Assembly: GCA_028554755.1 (NCBI GenBank)
Contig: JAPTOF010000020.1
Coordinates: 1,059,001 to 1,123,000 of the forward strand
Direction: 5' to 3'
DNA: 64,000 nucleotides
Source: Cordia subcordata
Taxonomy: Eukaryota; Streptophyta; Magnoliopsida; Boraginales; Cordiaceae
A program made the translations under genes and the position numbers. Every line of letters starts with the position of its first letter. The stretch's first letter is position 1. Positions 56,601 through 64,000 of this stretch are shown one piece after another. The notes beneath the pieces were generated by a model. The model did not search any database. It was not told the DNA's origin and worked only from the letters and a program-made list of their open reading frames with translations.

Positions 56601-57594
56601 ACTGATTTGATGCAGGTAAAGAAATTGGCTGATCTGGTTGTTTGGAAGCCTGCCTTTTTTGGGGTAAAACCAGAAATGGTGATCAAAGGTGGCACGATTG
56701 CATGGTGTAATATGGGTGATCCGAATGCGAGTATCCCAACTCCTGAACCGGTAATATTTATTTGCATTCTTCTCCTGTTGTACTTCTGTTGATTCCAGAT
56801 AGCTGTAGGAAGGTGTCTGATCTTCCTGACTTTCGTATCTTCAAGCAAAAAGGAGATTGACTCTGTAATTATATATTAGCTTATTATGTCACCTGTTGGA
56901 AGTGTTAACTTTACTAATTTTATGGGTCTGAGTTTGTTCTGCAGTTATAATTCCCAAGACTTTACTAACAGGTGCTCATGTTAAAAGTTCTAGTTTTTGA
57001 ACTCTAATCAACAGCAAAAAGTTGATAGCCAATGCGTATTTGGGACATTAAAGTAGCATCTAAAACGGAAGATTAAATTTGATATGAACTGCTTTCATGT
57101 TCGTCGATAAGTTCGAGATATCATCCTCCCGAAGTTGCAATGTCTTGCTTGAAGAGGATCTTATTGTGTGTGCCCAAATATAATTGACGGAGCTTTTGCT
57201 GCAGGTAATAATGAGGCCTATGTTTGGAGCACTTGGAAAGGCTGGGAGTACAAATTCAATTGCTTTTGTCAGCAAGGTGAGGATTTTTTGGCGCTGCCGC
57301 CACCCCCCCACCCCCCTCTCTGGCCACAAGGTTTCTTTCTCTCACACACACTTCCATCAACCTCACATACAGGCTGCTCTGGAAGATGGTGTGAAACAAC
57401 ACTACGGACTCAACAAGAGGGTAGAAGCTGTAAGTAATGTGAGGAATCTCACGAAACTTGACATGAAGCTCAATGATTCCCTTCCAAAAATGGAGGTAGA
57501 TCCAGAGACCTACACGGTGACTGCTGATGGAGCAGTTCTTAGTTGCGGGGCAGCTGCTACAGTCCCCCTTTCTCGAAATTATTTCCTCTTTTAG
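47619..57594 (+). CDS. URE: Urease (urea amidohydrolase), plant single-chain form, 18 exons
   Basis: Nickel enzyme that splits urea to ammonia and carbamate in the cytosol, recycling urea nitrogen; it needs the UreD/F/G accessory proteins. Exons: 47619-47744, 49819-49892, 50324-50369, 50955-51060, 51425-51567, 52047-52157, 52456-52619, 52820-53198, 53282-53390, 54137-54276, 54524-54661, 54758-54849, 54950-55079, 55149-55307, 56168-56335, 56616-56750, 57205-57276 and 57373-57594. They total 838 codons, 837 aa, against 840 in jack bean. The gamma-, beta- and alpha-like regions are fused in that order. Nickel-site motifs are intact: [18 protein letters not shown] (carbamylated Lys), [15 protein letters not shown] and SSDSQAMGR; the flap motif is MVCHHLDK. 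Every intron is GT-AG. Intron 1 holds an unusual repeat array. Confidence 0.96.
47893..49330 (+). repeat. Degenerate tandem array of exon-1-end/5'-splice-site copies in urease intron 1
   Basis: Exon 1 ends GTTGCTCTTATTGCTACTCAG followed by GTATG. Diverged copies of this junction recur through the intron at about 47,900, 48,200, 48,250, 48,330, 48,438, 48,532, 48,643, 48,732, 48,832, 48,920, 48,968, 49,005, 49,135, 49,240 and 49,290. Examples are TGTTGCTTTTATAGCTACTT then AGGTACGG, and GGCTCTGATAGCTACTCAGG then TGTACAC. Between them lie CACACA/GTGTGT tracts and a repeated ATTACTGAAAATTTAGTGTG word. Spacing ranges from about 35 to 140 bp, with full units near 100-130 bp. The copies keep the plus-strand sense of the real junction. 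Confidence 0.8.
47994..48182. mobile_element. MITE-like element in urease intron 1
   Basis: The left end AGGCTCGTTTGGATAACTTT and the right end AAAGTCAATCAAAACATGCC (inverted) are imperfect terminal repeats, with GAAAAG/CTTTTC-rich interior. It interrupts the repeat array. Confidence 0.45.
50454..50931. mobile_element. MITE-like element in urease intron 3
   Basis: Termini AGAGGGTGCTTGG and its inverted partner CCAAACACCCTCT form a short, nearly perfect inverted repeat. Subterminal words (AAAGTCC, CTTTAAGC/GCTTAAAG) also occur in opposite orientation near each end. About 480 bp, no coding capacity. Confidence 0.6.
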
Positions 57595-58363
57595 GTGTGT
57601 TGGTCAAATTGCACGTAATTTTCTAGCATTTTCTATTTTTCTCAATCCTTTTATCTGGCCGTCAGCTGGGGTCATGCAAGAGTATATTAAGCAGCCGCAG
57701 ATAGTTTTTCCTGGGAAGTTTATATATTTGGTTGGTGACTTCAATTGGAATAATATCTGGAAATAAAACTGCACCCTGTTGTGAATGTTCCATTTGAGAA
57801 GGTAGGACATTCGTTCATGCAGCTTGAGCATTGTGATGTTTTAAGTCACAATGTATTTTTTTCAATTTACCAAAAGATAACTCATCTTTAAGTCCCTCCG
57901 GGATACCTTAATAGTTGTAAGAGTTGAGGTTAAATGAAGCTCAAGAACCGGATTCATTCAACTTTTCTGCTCTAGGTTGAATACTTTAACTTATTTGATG
58001 GATGGTTTGTCGACGTGTCTTTTCGCCCGCAATTTATCAATTGGGGTGGAGTTTTGGCGGGTGTATTTGTATTTAAAAAAAAAAAAAAAAGAGGACGCCT
58101 TTAATACTTAGGTGTAAAGTATATGATTGGCATTATCCGTAGCCATTTTTGTCAAAAACTTGTACTTGAAGCTCCATCATATCTCGACCATAGGAAAAGC
58201 TTTGATCATAATGTTCAATATTACTTGCAAATGCAAAAAGTTGAGAGCCTTCTCAACGACGCACCACTAACACTCGAGGTGGTCCTTATTTTTAGATCTA
58301 CAGTATTAGATTTTTGTACATTTGTAATGATTTGAATTTATAAATCCTGTCGAAAGAGTTTAA

Positions 58364-58650
58364 TGCTATGTTTGGAATAAGCTTATCATAAGATACTTAT
58401 TTTATTGATGGGAAGAGATAAATGTTTGTCTTTGTTTATCTTATAAAATCTAAAATATCTTATTACAAGCATCTTATGAAAATTTAAAATTTTTATAAGT
58501 GATTCATCATTGATTTATTTTCTACGACTACAAATAAGATATTTGATCACAAGTACTTTATAAAAACTTAAACGAAATCATGATCTTTTATATAAAATAT
58601 CAAATAAGATAAGTATTTTATAATAAGTTTATACCAAACACAACATAAGC
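58364..58650. mobile_element. MITE-like element downstream of urease
   Basis: The left end GCTATGTTTGGAATAAGCTT is matched in inverted orientation by the right end (AAGTTTATACCAAACACAAC). Internally AAGATACTTATTTTA on the left pairs with AAGATAAGTATTTTA on the right. The arms pair over about 45 bp. Confidence 0.65.
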
Positions 58651-59211
58651 GTTTCTAATAATTAAATTAGTTCAACTAGGGTCGATTTTTCTTTTTTAAT
58701 TTTGTGTATGTGTGGAAACCAAGTTGAGAGTGTGAACGTCATGTTGTTTTGTCGTAGTCGGCTATAGTTCTGTCATAACTTGTATGCATATTTATATTTG
58801 GTTTTTGTGACTTGTAAATACTAATTATTGATAATTGTGGCGAGTTTCTTATTTTCTTATTATAAGGCATACCGTGATTCACATTCTCAAAAATATTACA
58901 TTATATATTTTTAAATTAAAATTATAAAGTTTCTAGTATATTAATATGTCCAAAGTTGTTTTATATACAAATTAACTAATATTTGTGAGGCAAGTGTGAG
59001 TTTGAATATAGAATCCTTTGATTATTGCTACTAATAAATTATGTCACCTAACTTTTTGGACCAATGATTAACTATGTCATTATCAATTATTTCTGGATAA
59101 ATATGGAGAACAGACTGGATTCATATTGTATTTGCTGTCAGCTCAAATAATTCACTGCGGATATCAATTATCACTGGATAACTATATGAGAAAAAGCAGA
59201 TTGGCTTCTTA

Positions 59212-59370
59212 TTTTGGACATGTTTGGATTAACTCTTTTCGGAAAAAAATATATATATTTAAATTTTTTTCAAAAATTAAAAATTTTAATTTCTAAAAAA
59301 ATATTTTAAAAAAAGATATTATTAAAAAAAATACTTTTAAATAAAGTCAATCAGGACAATCTCTTTATTT
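59212..59370. mobile_element. Small MITE-like element
   Basis: Ends ACATGTTTGGATTAACTCTT and AAAGTCAATCAGGACAATCT are imperfect inverted repeats around an A/T-only core. Similar termini are in PDF1B intron 2 and urease intron 1. Confidence 0.45.
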
Positions 59371-60792
59371 GGTGTTTTATTCTTTTGATACATAAAATCT
59401 TGTCCAGATGAAATTTGTTTTGCACGCTGTAACTTATAACCAAAAAAAAAAGAAAGAAAAAGAAAATATCACGGGTACTAAATCTCTAGGTTTAGGCAAC
59501 TGAACTTTTTGTTACTTCTCAATGAAAAGTAGAAGGGGACAAGAAAAGTAGGAATATAAAAAGTGGGACAAAATACAAAAATTAGGATTCAAAGCTTGCA
59601 TGAGTTGCCGTCCTATCTCCTTTTGACCAATTTTATGATTAGATTATTTTGGCATATATCACAAAAGTGATACCAAAACAATATTCGACAAGAACAATAT
59701 TTTTACCATATAAACCCAAGCATCTCTTCATTTATAGTAATCAAGATTTAGAGAGAAGTTAAACAAAATATCCGGTAATAGAATTTTTATAACTTGGCAG
59801 ATTTAGATAAATGATTCAAATAAAGAAGGTAATCGGAACAATTTGACTAAATAATTCAACAACTAAGCTAAATTTTTCTTTGTCAATAAGATTACGTGGT
59901 GTGTATAAAAATAATGAGATCCTATTGCGTATTTAGTTCAATGAAAGATAATATTTTAGTTAATGTGACTTTGCTCTTAATAGGAGTCAAAAATAGTTTT
60001 GGAAATTTGGAATAAAGGTTATTCACATTTATTCTTTTTAGTTCTCATTCATGCGTGTGTGCTTCCTTGCTCTTAATTATAATTTCTAAGAAAAAGGAGA
60101 GTAATAAAAAAAGAAAAAAAAAAGTGACAAGAATAAGCACAAACTACGTCATTATAACAAATAGAATTTAAAAGTTAAAAACAAGTGTCGAGTATATACT
60201 TTTTTCCATCCTTCTAACAAAACGATCCATTAAAAAAGAAAAAGTCATAATTACAAAAAAGACGACGTTAAAATATTATAAAAGACATTTAACTTTTATA
60301 AATAAAAAATGAAGAGGAAGTGGTTTCACATGTGTTATGGGCTAAACTATTCAGTTAGGACAGAGTAATAAGGGTATTAAAAAATTTAATAATGAGTTGA
60401 GAACAAAACAGAAGTGGTGTATTTGATTTGCATAACAAATCATCTAAATTACTCCTTTTTTTTTCTTTTTTTTTTCCTGTGATCATCTAAATTACTTTAT
60501 GATCGTTATATCATGATGATCATAATAGATGAATTTAACTCCCTCCAAGTGTTTGATATGAGGTAGAATACACTTCAAAATTTCCAATATTTTAATGTCT
60601 ACCCTACCCCATATGCAGTAATGTAGATTTGTCAAACATTAGGAACCAAACTCACATTTTGACACATAAAACAACATCTGATCTGCAAATTGCAAAGCCT
60701 AAGATCACTAAACAACAAAAAATTCAAACCTTTTCCTCCTTAAAATATCTCAACTGAGCCTTTGTGTTTGATCATCATCTCCTCTAAGAAAA

Positions 60793-63700
60793 ATGGCTGA
60801 GACTGAGACACACATACAAGTTGAACAACCAACAGAGCATCAAATTCAAACCCCTTTACTCAACAAACTCCAAAACAACCAAGAAAATCAAAACCAAGAA
60901 GAAAATGATGAAGAGAAAAATACCCATTTACAAGAGGCTCTTCAGAAGCTGGATGCGTATCTTACCATACTTGGTTTCAAGCAATGTAAAGTTTTGAGCT
61001 TTTTGCTGTCTTGGTTAGCTTTCTTGTTTATAGGTGTAGTAGTGCCTGTGGTCATGCTGGAGTTGTCTAATAGTTGTTCGGGTTGTGAAAGGGCTCAAGT
61101 AAAGAGCTTTGAGATTGATATTGTGGCATCTCAGGCTTGTTTAGCTGCTGCTTCTTTGCTTTGCCTTTCACATAATTTCAGAAAGTATGGTATCAGGAAG
61201 TTTCTGTTTGTTGATAGGTACAGTGGCCATATGGAGCGTTTTAGTAACCAATACATTGACAAAATTCGAGTAAGTATTCAATTTTGTTTTTTTCCCACCA
61301 CTTATGTTTGTTACGTGATATGTGTTAGCATGAGTGGCTTATAAGTTAGTATAGTGCTTGGTTACTCATTTTCGTGGATTAATGATTTATAAGCTGGTCT
61401 TATGAATTAAAATAAAAACTCGGAGTAAATTTTTGCGGTCAAAATCTAGCTTATAAGTTGGAGTTCTAGATATAAGTAATATCTTGAATAATCATTTTGG
61501 ACCATTACACTTGAGGCAAGGATATGGGCTTGGTATACCAGAATGCAGTCGTCATGTGATCCCTACGTATCTCAAGTTTGCTCATATTATGTGTTCAATT
61601 TACTTTTGTATAATTGGATAGATTGATGAATGGTTTTGTGGAGGAGAGTTTTGTATCAGAAACGTTTATTAGATTTCTTGGAGCTTCAATTATTAAGTCA
61701 TATAGGATTGTGAACTTATTAGATATTGTGTATCTGATAAATTTTGAGATATAGGAGGAATGGGAGTAGTTATTGAATTTTTATGATGTATAATGAATTA
61801 ATAAACTTGGTATTATAAGGTGGACTTTGCTTACCCTTTGGGATGTTGAAATTCAGTGACCTTTTAGGTTCCAGTGAGTAATTCTATTTTTATTTGATAA
61901 CATATTGATAAGGCAAGCAAATTCATTGAAAATTCTAATGCTTGTATAGGACAACATAGTGCTATAAACATGATGCTTATTTGATCAAAACCATATGTTG
62001 TTTGAAGAGCATAAGCAAATTAAAAGCTATATTGGTGCCTTATATTCCATTTCTGAAACATAAAGATTCAGAACTGCCCCTCAATAGACTCTTCTGATGT
62101 TGGAGAATCACTACTACCTTATCCTTGTGCTTTGATCTTGAGCATAAAAGAATCTATATAAATTTCTTCTTGTTCTCTTTGCTTTTCCTGGAATCAATTT
62201 GATGGTGGCTATCTTGATCCAAATTTGTTCGATTAACTAAACACGTAGATTGTGATCTTGGTTATTTTTTTCTCCATACAAATCTTTTTGTTCTTTTAAA
62301 CTATCGACTAGATATACAATTTCTAAGCACTTGACTTTTGTTGTTAAGAAGTTGTCTAAAATATACCAAATGAGATCTTTACATGGAAAATTCAAATATT
62401 GTTGAGAATATGGGGTAAGTTTTGTTTATTTCCTGTTTGCAGGACTCTGTCCGTTTGCTAGTACTGTGGCTACTGCCATGTCTAATTTTGAAGACTATAC
62501 GTGAAGTCATTCGTCTTTTATATGTGCATCACGCGTCGCGGTGGCACTCTGTAGCTATATTATTCGCTTTTCTTGTTTCCTGGACTTACACAACTACACT
62601 CTTCCTATCAGCCTGCATTTTGTTCTATTTAGTCTGCAACTTGCAAATCATACACTTCGATGATTATGTAAAGCTCATGGAAACTGAGTCTGAAGTTTTA
62701 GTGTTAATACAAGAGCATGCTCGACTACGGTATTATCTCTCAAAAATAAGCCACAGATTTCGAATTTTTCTCCTTCTAGAGTTCTTGGTTGTCACTGTGA
62801 GCCAGTTTATGACTCTCTTCCAGACTACAGGATACAGTGGCATATTAAGTTTCATAAACGGTGGAGATTTTGCGGTAAGTTAAACTTCTGAGCTGCGTAT
62901 ATCTTTTATGTTTCATGATACAGACTAGACTTTTCTTGCATGATTATTTATTTAGTATTTGAGTTTCAAGTTACATGTAATACAGGTATTTTCATTAGTT
63001 TATTGCTGGATTTTCAGTGTGTTTACATACAAACCACTTGGTAGCAAAAGAGTTTATGTAGATGTTGTAACGGATCAGTCTTTCAAAATTTATCTCCATT
63101 TTCTCTTAGTAAAATATAATTTTCAATCTTCATTCGTGATTTAAATGTTATTTACCAATCTCAAATTTGAAAAGCAGGTATCCTCTCTAACTCATCCTTC
63201 TTTAACAAATTAATCAAATTTTTGGTGTAATTCATCTAAAGCATGGTTCCATGCTTTCATGCAGTTGTTTAGATAATTAGCGGTTTTGGACAATGGGTCC
63301 ATTATTTTTAAGTTTTCCATTTGTGTGACCATTACTTCATCCAAAGGTTTGATTTCTTTTCTTTTCTCTTACTACTGGTTTTTCAGGTTTCCTCAATTGT
63401 TCAAGTGGTAGGAATAACTCTATGTTTAAATGCTGCTGCAAAAATATCACACAGAGCGCAAGGCATTAGCTCATTAGCAAGTAGATGGCATGCATATTTG
63501 ACATGCAGTTCTAGTGATATCTCTCAATTGAGGGCTTCAGATAGTAATGCCAACTTTGAAGCAGCTTATGATATAAACAACTCAGAAAGTGATTTGGACT
63601 CCATGGATTTTACTGCTATCCCTGCATATACACAACTGGCGTCTTATATGTCTTCCTACCACAGGAGACAATCTCTAGGTATGCAATCAATTAATTATCT

Positions 63701-64000
63701 AATTCATTGAGTAATATTGTGCATTTATATATGTACCTCTTCTTGGTACTTCTCATTTCGGAGAAAACATCTTTGGCATGCCCACGATTTCCTTCAAATG
63801 CATACTTTTGGTCGTAAGTTACTGAGGAGTGGATATTCCCATAGCATGAGTCCTATTGTGTCATGAAATTAGGAGGAAAGATAGAAGGCTTCTTATCTGT
63901 TAATCACTTTAATTTGTATTTAGTCTATCAACCCGCACAATCAAATATGTTTCGCATTAAGCTACCATACAATTGAAAAAAATTCATCTTTACTTTTGTA
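60793..64000 (+). CDS. DUF3537 / gustatory-receptor-like multi-pass membrane protein (3' end outside window)
   Basis: Plant DUF3537 proteins are seven-pass membrane proteins proposed to be distant relatives of insect gustatory/odorant receptor channels; their plant role is unknown. Exons 60793-61269, 62443-62874 and 63387-63678 are joined by GT-AG introns and encode 400 residues. Exon 3 ends in phase 1 at GTATGC, so at least one more exon with the last membrane segment lies beyond the window. The N-terminus (about 1-63) is hydrophilic and Gln/Glu-rich. Membrane segments start at about 66-89 (LSFLLSWLAFLFIG), then IVASQACLAAASLL, VRLLVLWLLPCLIL, VAILFAFLVSW, LFLSACILFYLV and FRIFLLLEFLVVTV. 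Family words KYGIRKFLFVDRY and KISHRAQGI are present. The rest of the window from 63,679 is intron. Confidence 0.85.

Larger units (their letters stand above)
57595..60792. other. Spacer between urease and the DUF3537 gene
   Basis: The start is urease 3' sequence. The remainder is AT-rich and holds two MITE-like elements, listed separately. I see no coding exon. The last few hundred bases are the promoter and leader of the DUF3537 gene. Confidence 0.5.

Overview
This is nuclear DNA of a flowering plant, most likely a eudicot. The genes have short exons and many GT-AG introns, the background is AT-rich, and the proteins are plant-specific types (a U-box/ARM ligase, a plant three-in-one urease, an organellar peptide deformylase, a DUF3537 membrane protein). 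The window also carries a Copia element with a tRNA-Met primer site and many MITE-like repeats. I cannot name the species. Exon coordinates were read by eye from splice consensus, frame and family knowledge; for every multi-exon gene called intact and complete the summed exon lengths are divisible by three.

Layout. (1) 0.7-4.6 kb, plus: PUB45-type U-box E3 ligase, intact, 763 aa. (2) 5.0-6.5 kb, minus, tail-to-tail with it: BCS1-like AAA-ATPase with a one-base frameshift. (3) 7.7-9.4 kb, minus: two-exon membrane-associated protein of unknown family. (4) 9.4-16.4 kb: tandem duplication of an OTU cysteine-protease gene; copy A is dead, copy B reads as an intact 151-aa minimal OTU protein. (5) 17.8-25.0 kb, plus: DEAH-box RNA helicase, 16 exons, 701 aa. 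(6) 26.2-39.4 kb: about 13 kb of debris holding an AAA-ATPase fragment, a Copia pol fragment, a rearranged Copia element, the 5' half of a CCT4 chaperonin gene and a foldback element. (7) 39.4-42.4 kb: truncated, mutated second copy of the helicase 3' half. (8) 43.5-46.2 kb: intact peptide deformylase PDF1B. (9) 47.6-57.6 kb: intact urease, 18 exons, 837 aa. (10) 60.8 kb to the end: DUF3537 gustatory-receptor-like protein, cut off by the window edge.

How the parts relate. The helicase and PDF1B were originally neighbours. A segment from helicase intron 7 to PDF1B exon 1 was duplicated in tandem. This left an intact helicase followed by a stub of PDF1B, then the 13-kb filler, then half a helicase followed by intact PDF1B. 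One functional copy of each gene survives. The genes do not form a pathway: they cover ubiquitin ligation and removal, RNA processing, organellar N-terminal processing, urea nitrogen recycling and membrane sensing or transport.

No new enzyme system is evident. The most unusual structure is in urease intron 1, where a repeat carrying a copy of the exon 1 end plus its 5' splice site has been tandemly reiterated about fifteen times over 1.4 kb. Next come the rearranged tandem duplication and the Copia element with inverted outer termini.
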